A stretch of 64,000 bases of DNA from assembly GCF_003697845.1 (NCBI RefSeq), contig NZ_RDQE01000011.1, forward strand, positions 1-64,000, read 5' to 3'. The translations under genes and the position numbers were made by a program. How positions within the stretch are numbered: the first letter of the stretch is position 1; every line of letters begins with the position of its first letter. The notes below the pieces were generated by a model, which was not told the origin of the DNA, did no database searches, and saw only the letters and a list, made by a program, of their open reading frames with translations. Shown here piece after piece: positions 16,036-25,743 of this stretch. This DNA comes from Halobellus captivus. Lineage in GTDB: Archaea; Halobacteriota; Halobacteria; Halobacteriales; Haloferacaceae.

Positions 16036-18261
16036 ATGGCGAGTGCCCTCGACGAGGACACCCAACAGTCGCTCGCGGCCGGCCGCGAGTCGGCCCGGGC
16101 GTTCCTTCGATCCATCCAGAAGGACCTCCAGAAGGTGTTCGTCGTCTTCCTGATCGGCTTCGTCGGCACGTTCTGGGCGCTCCGCGTACACGTGTGGGAC
16201 TACCTCTTCTCGATGACGCTGGCGAACATGTCCCCCGACGTCGCCGCCGAGGCCGACGTCATCGCGACCACGCCCTTCGAGGTCATCCTCCTCCAGGCGA
16301 AGATCGGCCTCGTCGTCGGCGCGATCGTCTGTCTGCCCGCGTTGATCTACTTCGCCCGCGACGAACTGCGGGCACGCGGGATGTGGCCGCAGTCGCCCGT
16401 TCCCCGCTGGAAGCTCGCGGCGATCGGCCTGCTCGGGTTCGTCCTCTTCGCCGTCGGCGTCGCCTACGGCGTCTACGCCTTCTTCCCGATCATGTTCTCC
16501 TTCCTGGCCGGGTTCGGGCTCGAGGCCGGCATCCAGCCGACCTACGGCATCGTGATGTGGACCGAGTTCATCGTCTTCCTCTCGCTGTCCTTCGGGCTCG
16601 CCGGCCAGATGCCGCTTCTCATCACCGGGCTCTCGTACGCCGAGATCGTCCAGTACGAGACGTTCCGCGACAAGTGGCGCTACGCCGTCGTCGCCATCTT
16701 CGTCTTCGGCGCGGTGTTCTCGCCGCCGGACCCGTTCACCCAGCTGATGTGGGCGTTCCCGCTCGTCGCGCTGTACGGCTTCAGCCTCTATCTCGCGAAG
16801 CTGGTCGTCACCGCGAAGCGGAGCTCCGACCGGATCCGCGTGCTCGGGGCGATCCGGAACCACTGGAACGTCGTCGGCGGCGCGGCCGTCCTCGGCGGCG
16901 GCCTCGTGTACGCCTTCTACGAGTACGGCGGCCGGACGGCGATCAACGGTCTCCTCCGCGCGCTCGACAGCGACTGGCGCTTCCTCACACCCGGGGAGGG
17001 GCTCGGGCTCGACCCGGCGACGGCCGCCGCGCTGTACGGCACGGCGTGGGCGCTCGCGTTCGCGGCCGTCGCGACGCTGTGGGCGGTGTACACCGACCTC
17101 GACACCACGAGTGCGGGGTATCGATACGGCGACCCGGCCGCCATCGACCTCGACGACCTCGACGCCGCCGGGGTCCGCGCCGCCCCCGAGGAGCCGTTCC
17201 TGGAGATGTCCGAGGAGGAGTCGCTCGCGCGGGCGCAGGCGGCGATCGACGACGACGACCCCGAGAAGGCACAGGCGATCCTCGACCGCTTCGACGAGGT
17301 GACGGCGGACGCCGACGACGGCGGCGAGGGCGGCGACGCCGCAGGGACGGGAGACGACGGGTCGGCCGGCGCGGGAGGCGGCGCCGCGGCCGGCGGGCTC
17401 GCCGGGTCGGTCGGCGACCGCACCTCGCGTGCCTCCTCGACGTTCCTCTCCGAGCTCACCGGCGACGACGAGGCCGAGGAGGACATCGGCGGCTACTACA
17501 CCGACCTCAAGTTCATCTTCGACTCGGTCCGCTCGAAGTCCTTCATCCTCCTCGTGGTGTTCGGCGGCGTGATGGGCGGGGCGTTCACCTGGCTGTACCT
17601 CGGCGGGCTGGCGGCGGTGAGAGCGGACCTCCAACGGCGGGTTCCGGCGGAGGTCGGCGGCGGGATCAACATCATCACGCTCCACCCCGTCGAGGCGCTG
17701 ATCTTCATGGTGAAGTTCTCGCTCCTGCTCGGCGGAATTGCGGTGTTCCCCGTCCTCCTGTACTCGGCGTGGCCGGCGCTTCGCGACCGCGGGTTCGTCG
17801 CCGGACGACTCCGGCAGGTGTACCTCTGGACGGGGGCGCTCTTCGGCGGGCTGATCGGCGGCTTCGCGCTCGGGTACGCGTACATCGCTCCCCGGATCAT
17901 CGGCTGGCTCGTCACCGACGCCGCGAACGCGAACATGATCATCACCTACCAGGTGAGCGACTTCATGTGGCTCGTGATCTTCACCACCATCGGGATCGGC
18001 TTCCTCGCGGACATCCCGGTCGCGATGGTGCTTCTGAACAACGCCGGCGTCCCTTACGACGGCTTCCGCGGGCGCTGGCGGGAGGTCACCGTCGGGATCA
18101 TGCTGTTCGCGGCGGTGTTCACCCCCGCGGACGTGATCACGATGTTCCTCGTGACGATCCCGCTCATGCTCGCGTACGGGGTCGGACTCGGCGTCCTGTT
18201 CCTCGTCACGCTCGGCGGCCGACGGAACCTCTCGCCGCCCGCCGAGATCGTCGGGCGGTAG
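16036..18261 (+). CDS. tatC2: double TatC fusion (TatCt type)
   Basis: A 741-residue haloarchaeal protein made of two TatC domains in tandem. The first (about 20-280) begins with a cytoplasmic helix containing RSIQKDLQKVF and ends in membrane segments. A cytoplasmic linker, acidic and Gly/Ala-rich (about 370-470), follows. The second TatC (about 485-735) contains FIFDSVRSKSFILLVVF and multiple hydrophobic segments. Haloarchaea encode both this and TatCo, and Haloferax needs both. The ATG at 16036 was chosen over an upstream frame extension because it directly precedes the conserved start and follows an AT-rich promoter stretch. Confidence 0.93.
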   Translation: MASALDEDTQQSLAAGRESARAFLRSIQKDLQKVFVVFLIGFVGTFWALRVHVWDYLFSMTLANMSPDVAAEADVIATTPFEVILLQAKIGLVVGAIVCLPALIYFARDELRARGMWPQSPVPRWKLAAIGLLGFVLFAVGVAYGVYAFFPIMFSFLAGFGLEAGIQPTYGIVMWTEFIVFLSLSFGLAGQMPLLITGLSYAEIVQYETFRDKWRYAVVAIFVFGAVFSPPDPFTQLMWAFPLVALYGFSLYLAKLVVTAKRSSDRIRVLGAIRNHWNVVGGAAVLGGGLVYAFYEYGGRTAINGLLRALDSDWRFLTPGEGLGLDPATAAALYGTAWALAFAAVATLWAVYTDLDTTSAGYRYGDPAAIDLDDLDAAGVRAAPEEPFLEMSEEESLARAQAAIDDDDPEKAQAILDRFDEVTADADDGGEGGDAAGTGDDGSAGAGGGAAAGGLAGSVGDRTSRASSTFLSELTGDDEAEEDIGGYYTDLKFIFDSVRSKSFILLVVFGGVMGGAFTWLYLGGLAAVRADLQRRVPAEVGGGINIITLHPVEALIFMVKFSLLLGGIAVFPVLLYSAWPALRDRGFVAGRLRQVYLWTGALFGGLIGGFALGYAYIAPRIIGWLVTDAANANMIITYQVSDFMWLVIFTTIGIGFLADIPVAMVLLNNAGVPYDGFRGRWREVTVGIMLFAAVFTPADVITMFLVTIPLMLAYGVGLGVLFLVTLGGRRNLSPPAEIVGR

Positions 18262-18335
18262 CGGGTCGTCGAGAGACCGCCCGATCACCGAAACCGACGG
18301 GTATTCCCGCGCGCGGGCGTTACGCGTCAAGCAGA

Positions 18336-21290
18336 ATGAGCAAGGACTACATCGAGGTCCGCGGCGCGGAGGAGCACAACCTCAAGGACCTCGACGTCCG
18401 GGTCCCGCGCGAGGAGTTCACGGTCGTCACCGGCCTCTCGGGGTCGGGCAAGTCGTCGCTCGCGTTCGACACGATCTACGCCGAGGGCCAGCGCCGATAC
18501 ATCGAATCGCTGTCGGCGTACGCCCGCAACTTCCTCGGACAGATGGACAAACCGCAGGTCGAGGCGGTCGAGGGGCTCTCGCCCGCGATCTCCATCGACC
18601 AGAAGAACGCCGCCAACAACCCCCGGTCGACGGTGGGTACGGTCACGGAACTCCACGACTACCTCCGGCTCCTGTACGCCCGGATCGGCGTCCAACACGA
18701 CCCGATCACCGGCGAGGAGGTCGGCGAGCAGTCCGCCCAGGACATGGTGACGCAGATCCTCGAGTTGCCGGAGGGCACCCGCGCGAAGGTCGCCGCGCCG
18801 GTCGTGCGCGACCAGAAGGGCGCCTTCGAGGACCTCTTCGAGGACCTGGTGTCGGAGGGGTACGCCCGCGTCGAGGTCGACGGCGAGCCGATGGACCTGA
18901 CGCTCGACGAGCCGGATCTCGACCAGAACTACGACCACACGATCGACGTGATCGTCGACCGGGTTCGGGTGAGCCACGACGCCCGCTCGCGGATCACGGA
19001 CTCCGTCGAGACCGCCTTAGAGGAGGCCGGCGGCGCGCTCAAGCTCATCGTTCCGGACCCGCCCGCGGACACGCCGTTCGCCTCGAACGCCCGATCGACC
19101 GGGTCGCTGGCGGCGGATTCGGAGGGTGACGACCGGCTCGTCGTCGAGTTCTCCGAGGAGTTGGGGAACCCGAACTCCGACTTCCAGTTCTCGGCGATCG
19201 AGACGCGCTCGTTCTCCTTCAACAGCCCGTACGGCGCGTGTCCCGAGTGCGAGGGGATCGGGTCGACGAAGGAGGTCGACGAGGACCTCGTCGTCGTCGA
19301 TCCCGGAAAACCCCTGAAACACGTCTTCGAGCCGTGGAGCTACAACCGGACGTACTACTCCAGGCAGATCGACAACGTCGCGGAGCACTTCGGCGTCGAC
19401 CTCGAGACGCCCTTCGGGGAGCTCGACGAGTCGATCCGGCGGCAGTTCCTCCACGGCACCGACGACGTCGTCCACTTCGAGTGGACCACGAAGAACGGCA
19501 CCCGCGAGAAGACCGAGCGCTTCGAGGGCGTCATCCCGAACCTCGAGCGTCGCCACGTCGAGACCGACTCCGAGCGGGCCCGCGACCACATCGAGGAGTA
19601 CATGGCCGTGACGACCTGCCCGGAGTGTGAGGGCACCCGGCTCAAGGAGCAGTCGCGCCACGTCCGCGTCGCCGGGACGCCGATCACCGAGGTCAACCGG
19701 CTGTCGATCGCCGAGGCCCGCGAGCACTTCGAGGGGATGGAGGACGACCTCGGCGAGCGAGACACGAAGATCGCGACGGAGATCCTCAAGGAGATCCGCG
19801 CCCGGCTCGGCTTCATGGAGGAGGTCGGGTTGGAGTACATCACGCTCGACCGGGAGGCCTCGACCCTCTCCGGCGGCGAGAGCCAGCGCATCCGGCTGGC
19901 GACGCAGGTCGGCTCCGGGCTCGTCGGGGTGCTGTACGTGCTCGACGAACCCTCCATCGGGCTCCACCAGCGCGACAACGACCGGCTGTTGAACACGCTC
20001 GAGGGGCTTCGCGACCTGGGGAACACCCTGATCGTCGTCGAACACGACGAGGAGACGATGCGGCGGGCCGACGAGATCGTCGACATGGGCCCGGGTCCCG
20101 GAAAGCGCGGCGGCGAGGTGGTCGCACAGGGCGACTTCGACGACATCGTCGCGGCCGACGACTCCGTCACCGCGGACTACCTCGCGGGCCGCAAGGAGAT
20201 CCCGGTGCCCGAGGAGCGCCGCGAGCCGGAGGGGGAACTGGTCGTGCGGGGCGCACGCCAGCACAACCTGAAGGACCTCGACGTGCCCATCGAACTCGGC
20301 ACGCTCACGACCGTCACCGGCGTCTCCGGCTCGGGGAAGTCGACCCTGATCAACGACGTCCTCTACAAGGGACTCGCCCGGGAGATGAACGACAACACGA
20401 GCGTCGACCCCGGCGAACACGACGCGATCGAGGGGATGGAGGGGATCGAGACCGTGCGGCTCATCGACCAGTCGCCGATCGGCCGGACGCCGCGGTCGAA
20501 CCCCGCGACGTACACGGACGTGTTCGATCACGTCCGCGAGCTGTTCGCGGAGACCAAGCTCGCGAAGCGCCGGGGCTACGAGAAGGGACGGTTCTCCTTC
20601 AACGTGAAGGGCGGTCGCTGTGAGGAGTGCGGCGGACAGGGCACCGTGAAGATCGAGATGAACTTCCTCTCGGACGTCCACGTCCCCTGCGAGCAGTGTG
20701 GCGGGGCGCGCTACAACGACGAGACGCTGGAGGTGACGTACAAGGGCGCGACGATCGCCGACGTGCTCGGGATGAGCGTCGCGGAGGCGTACGACTTCTT
20801 CGAGAGCCACGGAGGGCTCCAACGTCGCCTGAAGCTCCTGAAGGACGTGGGGCTCGGCTACATGGAGCTCGGGCAACCCTCCACCACCCTCTCCGGCGGC
20901 GAGGCCCAGCGCGTGAAGCTCGCCGAGGAGCTGGGCAAGAAGGCCACGGGCGACACCCTCTACCTGCTCGACGAGCCGACGACCGGCCTCCACAAGGAGG
21001 ACGAACGGAAGCTGATCGAGGTGCTCCACCGTCTCGTCGACGCCGGCAACACGGTGGTCGTCATCGAACACGAGCTCGATCTCGTGAAGAACGCGGACCG
21101 CGTGATCGACCTCGGCCCAGAGGGCGGCGAGGGCGGCGGCGAACTCGTCGCCAGCGGGACGCCGGAGGCGGTCGCCCGCGACGACGACTCCCACACGGGT
21201 CGGTACCTGCGCGACCTCCTCCCCGCCATCGACATCGAGGGTCCCCGAAGCGACCGGCGGAAGCCCGCGAAGGCGGCCGACGACGACTGA
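18336..21290 (+). CDS. uvrA: excinuclease ABC subunit A
   Basis: Damage-recognition ATPase of nucleotide excision repair. It is a 984-residue protein with two ABC cassettes: the first Walker A is GLSGSGKSS (about 33-41), and the second is GVSGSGKST near residue 670. Each signature is LSGGE. Zinc-finger cysteines are present: CPECEGIG and CPECEGTR in the first half, CEECGGQGT and CEQCGGARY in the second. Haloarchaea obtained uvrABC from bacteria and use it for UV repair. uvrB and uvrC are not in this window. The start MSKDYIEVRGAEEHNLKDL is the family norm. Confidence 0.97.
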   Translation: MSKDYIEVRGAEEHNLKDLDVRVPREEFTVVTGLSGSGKSSLAFDTIYAEGQRRYIESLSAYARNFLGQMDKPQVEAVEGLSPAISIDQKNAANNPRSTVGTVTELHDYLRLLYARIGVQHDPITGEEVGEQSAQDMVTQILELPEGTRAKVAAPVVRDQKGAFEDLFEDLVSEGYARVEVDGEPMDLTLDEPDLDQNYDHTIDVIVDRVRVSHDARSRITDSVETALEEAGGALKLIVPDPPADTPFASNARSTGSLAADSEGDDRLVVEFSEELGNPNSDFQFSAIETRSFSFNSPYGACPECEGIGSTKEVDEDLVVVDPGKPLKHVFEPWSYNRTYYSRQIDNVAEHFGVDLETPFGELDESIRRQFLHGTDDVVHFEWTTKNGTREKTERFEGVIPNLERRHVETDSERARDHIEEYMAVTTCPECEGTRLKEQSRHVRVAGTPITEVNRLSIAEAREHFEGMEDDLGERDTKIATEILKEIRARLGFMEEVGLEYITLDREASTLSGGESQRIRLATQVGSGLVGVLYVLDEPSIGLHQRDNDRLLNTLEGLRDLGNTLIVVEHDEETMRRADEIVDMGPGPGKRGGEVVAQGDFDDIVAADDSVTADYLAGRKEIPVPEERREPEGELVVRGARQHNLKDLDVPIELGTLTTVTGVSGSGKSTLINDVLYKGLAREMNDNTSVDPGEHDAIEGMEGIETVRLIDQSPIGRTPRSNPATYTDVFDHVRELFAETKLAKRRGYEKGRFSFNVKGGRCEECGGQGTVKIEMNFLSDVHVPCEQCGGARYNDETLEVTYKGATIADVLGMSVAEAYDFFESHGGLQRRLKLLKDVGLGYMELGQPSTTLSGGEAQRVKLAEELGKKATGDTLYLLDEPTTGLHKEDERKLIEVLHRLVDAGNTVVVIEHELDLVKNADRVIDLGPEGGEGGGELVASGTPEAVARDDDSHTGRYLRDLLPAIDIEGPRSDRRKPAKAADDD

Positions 21291-21410
21291 TTCGGTCGGT
21301 CAAACGCTGGTCGGGGTCGCGGCTCGGCCGGATCACGGCCCGGCCGGGTCGATCCCCAGGTCCTCCGCCGATCCGCAGCTTGATATGCCGTGCCGTCGTC
21401 GCTCCCGACG

Positions 21411-21794
21411 ATGAAAGAGATCACGAGCGACGACGTTCCGGACGCGCTGGGCCCGTACTCGCAGGCGATCGTGTCGGACGGCACGGTTCACGTCTCGGGC
21501 AAGACCGGCGTCGACCCCGAGACCGGCGAGGCTCCGGACTCGGTCGGCGCACAGACGACGCAGACGCTCGCGAACGTCGAGCGGATCCTGAAGGCGGCCG
21601 GCACCGATGCGGACGCGATATTCCGGTCCACCGTCTACCTCACGGACATGGACGACTACGACGAGGTGAACGAGGCGTACCGGTCGTACCTCTCCGAGCC
21701 GTATCCCGCCCGGACCTGCGTCGAGGTGTCGCGGCTTCCCGCGCCGCTCGACGTCGAGATCACGGTCGACGCGGAGCTCGACGGCGACGAGTGA
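21411..21794 (+). CDS. RidA family reactive imine deaminase
   Basis: A 127-residue RidA/YER057c/UK114 protein that hydrolyses reactive enamines/imines released by PLP enzymes. The family pattern is intact: ALGPYSQAI near the N-terminus, VHVSGKTGVDPETGE, NVERILKAAG, VYLTDMDDYDEVNEAY and the C-terminal PARTCVEVSRLPAPLDVEITVDA with the substrate Arg and the conserved Glu. The ATG at 21411 is used because it starts the conserved MKEITSDDVP segment. It converges on the MutS-like gene. Confidence 0.92.
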   Translation: MKEITSDDVPDALGPYSQAIVSDGTVHVSGKTGVDPETGEAPDSVGAQTTQTLANVERILKAAGTDADAIFRSTVYLTDMDDYDEVNEAYRSYLSEPYPARTCVEVSRLPAPLDVEITVDAELDGDE

Positions 21795-21847
21795 CGCGGA
21801 TTCGATCGGGGGACGGGGCGGAGTGCGGCGGAGACGGGTGACCGCGC

Positions 21848-23923
21848 TCAGAACTTCTCCAACAGGTCCCCGTAGAAGTCGCCGCCGCGGTCGTCGGCCA
21901 GCTTCTCGACGATGAGCTCCGGGGTCGACCGTGCGAGGTGTCCCTCCCGCGGCGAGCGGTTCACGCGGAGCTCGCCGTCGACGAGCCCGACCGCCTCTAT
22001 CCCGTCGACGGCCACGTCGTAGTCGGCGGCCTCGCGGATCTCGCGGGCCAGATGCGAGACGAAGACGGCGACCGCGTCCTGGTCGTCGAGCGCCTCCAGG
22101 ATACCCGCGATGATCTTCGCGGACGCCCCAGGCTCCGTGATCGACTCCAGCTCGTCGACGAGGACGAGCCGCCCGTCCGCGCCTTCGACGAGGTCGCCGA
22201 AGTCCCGCAGCGTCGCCTCGAACGCCCCCGCGTCGAGGGTGCCCTGGGATTTGGCGTAGTAGTGGACCTCCTCGAAGCGGTCGAGTGCCGCCTCCTCGGC
22301 CGGGACGGGCATCCCCATCTGTGCGAGGACGACCACGAGCGCGACCAGATCGAGAGTGGAGGTCTTCCCGCCGGAGTTCACGCCAGAGAGCAGTCGCACC
22401 CCGTCGACCGCGTAGTCGACCGGCTCGACGTCGGCGAAGTCCACGTCGAGAAGCGGCGAGCGGCCGCCCTCGATCCGGAAGCCGCCCGAGCTTCCGTCGT
22501 CCGCGCCACCCACGCCCTCGTCGCCAGCGTCGCCTTCGTCCCTCCCGTCCGGATCGCGGACCTCGGGAATGACGCAGTCGAAGTCGCGGGCGAACCGGGC
22601 GATCGCGAGCTCCACGTCGAGTTCCAGGGCGTCCCGCACGAGCTCCTCGACGGGCCCGTGGAGCTCGCCCAGGTCCGCCGCGAGCTCCGCTTTCAACCGG
22701 GCGGCCCGCCGGTCCCGGCCGGCGGCCAGCTCGGTCCGCAGCCGCGAGACGGTCGACTCGTCGCGTTCGACCGGAAACGAGGGGTCGTCGTCGAAGACGC
22801 GCTCGGCGAGGTCGACCTCCTCGGGCGCGAGCTCGAGCGCGTCGACGAGGTGCTCGCGGGCGCGCCCCATCGCGGTGTCGTACTCGTCCGCGAGCTCGCG
22901 GTCGAGAAGCGAGTCGACGCGAGCGCCCTGCTCGACGAGCGAGAGGAAGTCCGTCCCCTCGATGGTGACGTCGCGCTCGCGGATCGCCTCGCGGAGGTGG
23001 TCGTCGGCGACGGACTCGGCCGTCGAGACCGCCGTGTCGAGGTCGTCGACGGCGGCGGTCAGCCGCTCGAGCTCCGCGTCGCCGACGATCGTTCCGTCCT
23101 CGTCGAGCCGCGAGAGCGCGTCCCGGAGCGCGTCGAGGTCGGCCGCGGGCTCGGGGGCGGCGTCGCCGTCGGCGTCTCCCGTCCGGTCGGCCGCACCCAC
23201 CGTCTCGTGGACCGCCGCGGCCGCCTCCAGCCGCTCGCGGTTCTCGGCGAAGAACGCGAGCAGGCGCTCCGGGACCGTCTCGGCGGGCGTCGAGAGCGCG
23301 TCCGGCCGCACGTGGACGTCGCCCTCCACGTCCATCCCCGCGAACTCCTCGTCGAGGACGATCACGCTCGCGTACGACCGCGCGAGTTCCGCGATGTCCC
23401 GAGTGTCCTCCACGGTCTCGACCGACAGCTCGGGCACACGGGCCTCGGCGCGGGCGTACTCCTCGGCGTCGGCGGTCGCCAGACAGCGGTCGCGCACCCT
23501 GACGGTCGGCGGGTCCTCGAGCGGCTCGACCCCCTCGAGCGCGTCCAAAACCGCCGGATCGGGGTCGTGCTTCGTCGCCTCGGCGGCGAACGCCTGCGCC
23601 TCCGCGATCCGCGAGGCGGACGCGCTCGGGTAGAACGTCTCGAGACGCTTCTCGGCGTAGTCGGTCACCGTGCGCTCCTTCAGCAGGCCGAGCGCGCCAC
23701 GGTACACCTCCCGTGCCCGGTCGGTCGCCAGCACGCGGCTCGCGTCGTCGTGGCGTCGGCGGATCGCGCCGCGGGCGACGCGGGCCGCCCGCGCCTCGTT
23801 CACCCCCGGCGCGCGGGCGATCGCCGCCACGTCGCCGGACTCGACGGTCGCCGCCGGGTCGTCGAGCTCGCGGAGCGCCCGGGCCGTCTTCTCTCCCACG
23901 CCGGGGATCGCCTCCAACTCCAT
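21848..23923 (-). CDS. MutS-family (MutS2-like) ATPase with N-terminal HhH
   Basis: The product is 691 residues long. Residues 1-55 form a helix-hairpin-helix (IPGVGEKTARAL and RAPGVNEARAARVARG). The middle is long, charged and probably coiled-coil. The C-terminal MutS ATPase has a Walker A-type loop VNSGGKTST (about 515-523), LVLVDELESIT (about 584-594) and VSHLA. There is no mismatch-binding domain I and no Smr nuclease tail, so it resembles archaeal MutS2/MutS-like proteins that bind branched DNA and not canonical MutS. It may act in recombination or its suppression. The start MELEAIPGVGEK is clear. Confidence 0.85.
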   Translation of the reverse strand: MELEAIPGVGEKTARALRELDDPAATVESGDVAAIARAPGVNEARAARVARGAIRRRHDDASRVLATDRAREVYRGALGLLKERTVTDYAEKRLETFYPSASASRIAEAQAFAAEATKHDPDPAVLDALEGVEPLEDPPTVRVRDRCLATADAEEYARAEARVPELSVETVEDTRDIAELARSYASVIVLDEEFAGMDVEGDVHVRPDALSTPAETVPERLLAFFAENRERLEAAAAVHETVGAADRTGDADGDAAPEPAADLDALRDALSRLDEDGTIVGDAELERLTAAVDDLDTAVSTAESVADDHLREAIRERDVTIEGTDFLSLVEQGARVDSLLDRELADEYDTAMGRAREHLVDALELAPEEVDLAERVFDDDPSFPVERDESTVSRLRTELAAGRDRRAARLKAELAADLGELHGPVEELVRDALELDVELAIARFARDFDCVIPEVRDPDGRDEGDAGDEGVGGADDGSSGGFRIEGGRSPLLDVDFADVEPVDYAVDGVRLLSGVNSGGKTSTLDLVALVVVLAQMGMPVPAEEAALDRFEEVHYYAKSQGTLDAGAFEATLRDFGDLVEGADGRLVLVDELESITEPGASAKIIAGILEALDDQDAVAVFVSHLAREIREAADYDVAVDGIEAVGLVDGELRVNRSPREGHLARSTPELIVEKLADDRGGDFYGDLLEKF

Positions 23924-24051
23924 TCACCCCTCATATCGCGGCAACCCGCAAAAGGATGCGGGTGTCGGCGGTCCGAGGCCGTCACGGCGGAGACGCCGTC
24001 GCCCCCGGCCGACGCCGACGACCTTTTTCGCGACGACGACGAACCGCGACC

Positions 24052-25032
24052 ATGGACCAGGACGCTCCCACGGTCGGGATCGACGACCCCATCGCGACGG
24101 GAACCGACCGACTGGACCCCGAGACGGCCGAGAAGGCGCGAGCCGCTCGCGAGGATCTCGCGGCCCGTGACGGGGTTCTCGTCGCCTTCTCCGGCGGCGT
24201 CGATTCCTCGGTGGTGGCGGCGCTCGCACACGACGCACTCGGCGAGGACGCGGTCGCGTGTACCGCCCGCAGCGAGACCCTGCCGGCGGCCGAACTCGAC
24301 GACGCGAAACGGGTCGCCGGGGAGATCGGGATCCGCCACGACACGGTGACCTTCTCGGAGCTCGACGATCCGAACTTCGTCGCCAACGACGGCGACCGGT
24401 GTTACCACTGCCGGACGATGCGGCTCGGCCGGATGTACGACCGGGCCCGCGAGCTCGGGATCGGGACCGTCTGTGACGGGACGAACGCCGACGACCCCGG
24501 CGAGGGCCACCGCCCCGGCCTGCGCGCGGTCGAGGAGCTCGACGTGTCCTCGCCGCTTCTCGACGCCGGGATCACGAAGCCGGAGGTCCGTGAGATAGCC
24601 GAGGCGTACGGCCTGTCGGTCGCGGACAAGCCGTCGATGGCGTGTCTCTCCTCGCGGATCCCGACCGGACTCGAGGTGACGGAAGCACGGCTCTCGCGGG
24701 TCGAACGGGCCGAGACTATCCTCCGCGAGTGGGGGTTCGAGGGGTTCCGCGTGCGCGACCACGACGGGCTCGCACGGGTGGAGATCGCCCCCGACGAGCT
24801 GGAGCGCGCGCTCGATCCCGCCTTCGCCGACGCGGTCCACGAGCACCTCACCGACGTCGGCTTCGAGTACGTCACCCTCGACATGGCGGGCTACCGGACC
24901 GGCAGCGTGAGTCCCGGCGGCGACGGCGACAACGGAACGGGCGAGGGCGACGTGGACGAGGACGACGCGGGCGGAAGCGGCGACGCGGACGAGGGCGACG
25001 CGCTCGACCTCGACCGACGGTACCCGCGCTGA
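24052..25032 (+). CDS. larE: LarE-like ATP-dependent sulfur transferase, Fe-S type
   Basis: A PP-loop enzyme that adenylates a carboxylate and inserts sulfur; LarE makes the nickel-pincer cofactor of lactate racemase. The PP-loop SGGVDSS is at 47-53. A CYHC pair (C117, C120) and C198 in KPSMACLSSR give the three-cysteine pattern of LarE proteins that carry a [4Fe-4S] cluster and act catalytically, unlike the single sacrificial cysteine form. The last ~45 residues are an acidic Gly/Asp tail. No larA, larB or larC gene adjoins it, so a different thiolation target is possible. Confidence 0.85.
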   Translation: MDQDAPTVGIDDPIATGTDRLDPETAEKARAAREDLAARDGVLVAFSGGVDSSVVAALAHDALGEDAVACTARSETLPAAELDDAKRVAGEIGIRHDTVTFSELDDPNFVANDGDRCYHCRTMRLGRMYDRARELGIGTVCDGTNADDPGEGHRPGLRAVEELDVSSPLLDAGITKPEVREIAEAYGLSVADKPSMACLSSRIPTGLEVTEARLSRVERAETILREWGFEGFRVRDHDGLARVEIAPDELERALDPAFADAVHEHLTDVGFEYVTLDMAGYRTGSVSPGGDGDNGTGEGDVDEDDAGGSGDADEGDALDLDRRYPR

Positions 25033-25164
25033 CGACGTTGGACGAGGCTAAGCGAGGTCGAGCGAAGTCGAGAGGTCTCCGCCGAGACACGTCAGCCGTT
25101 TCATGTTATCAGCCGGGAGAATCCGGCACGAACGCTTATAAGCCGTATCGGCCGATCCCACGGC

Positions 25165-25368
25165 ATGGGCGAAGCCAACACGCTCGCGGTGCTCGCGGGC
25201 GGGGTCGGCGGCTCCGTCGGCGCGTTCGTCGGCGTCGCGGTCGGCGGGGACCCGATGCGAGTCACGCTGATCACGCTGGTCGTCGCGCTCGTCGTCGGAA
25301 GCGCGGTCGTCGCCAGCGCGGTCATCGCCGGCGACGTCGAGTTCCTCGTCGATCCCGACGGTGAGTGA
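25165..25368 (+). CDS. 67-residue two-helix membrane protein
   Basis: A short protein almost entirely hydrophobic: two membrane segments (about 6-26 with a GGVGGSVGAFVGVAVGG glycine-rich run, and about 32-56) and an acidic C-terminus. A TATA-like CTTATAAG at about 25134-25141, 24 bases before the ATG, supports a leaderless transcript and the start. It resembles other small haloarchaeal membrane proteins. No function can be given. Confidence 0.65.
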   Translation: MGEANTLAVLAGGVGGSVGAFVGVAVGGDPMRVTLITLVVALVVGSAVVASAVIAGDVEFLVDPDGE

Positions 25369-25424
25369 GCGATCGAGCGGACGGGACCGAAACCCTCTGG
25401 ACGGTCGCGACCCTCCCTCCGATC

Positions 25425-25694
25425 ATGAGCGCCGAGAGGTCCGATCCCGTTCCGGTCACGGTCTACACCCGCGAGGACTGCTCGCCGTGTGTCGTCGCCC
25501 GCGAGACGATCGAACGGGTCGCGTCGGGGCTGGCGGTCGACGTCGACCTCGAGCTCGTCGACGTCGACGATGACCCCGAACTCGCCGACGAGTACGGCAA
25601 GCGCGTCCCGTACGTGTTCGTCGACGGCACCCCGGCCTTCAAATACGAGGTCGACGAGCGGGAGCTCAAGCTGAAGCTGCTCGCGGCGTCGTGA
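25425..25694 (+). CDS. glutaredoxin/thioredoxin-fold protein
   Basis: An 89-residue protein with a thioredoxin fold: VTVYTREDCSPCVVARETIERV carries the CSPC redox pair, and the cis-Pro segment KRVPYVFVDG follows. It matches the short glutaredoxin-like family (DUF836 style) of haloarchaea. It likely reduces disulfides, using glutamylcysteine or thioredoxin-type electron donors in haloarchaea; that detail is inference. The ATG at 25425 starts just before the first beta strand. It lies 49 bases before the AlaX gene on the same strand. Confidence 0.88.
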   Translation: MSAERSDPVPVTVYTREDCSPCVVARETIERVASGLAVDVDLELVDVDDDPELADEYGKRVPYVFVDGTPAFKYEVDERELKLKLLAAS

Positions 25695-25743
25695 GCGGTC
25701 GCCACCGATCACCTATTTACCTGACCGCGACGAGGTCCCCTCC

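Noticed and set aside
15925-18330. 801-residue minus-strand frame opposite the double TatC gene
   Set aside because: Low-complexity Arg/Glu/Asp shadow; the plus strand has TatC domains and membrane segments.
19017-21194. 725-residue minus-strand frame opposite uvrA
   Set aside because: Shadow translation without any domain; uvrA is intact.
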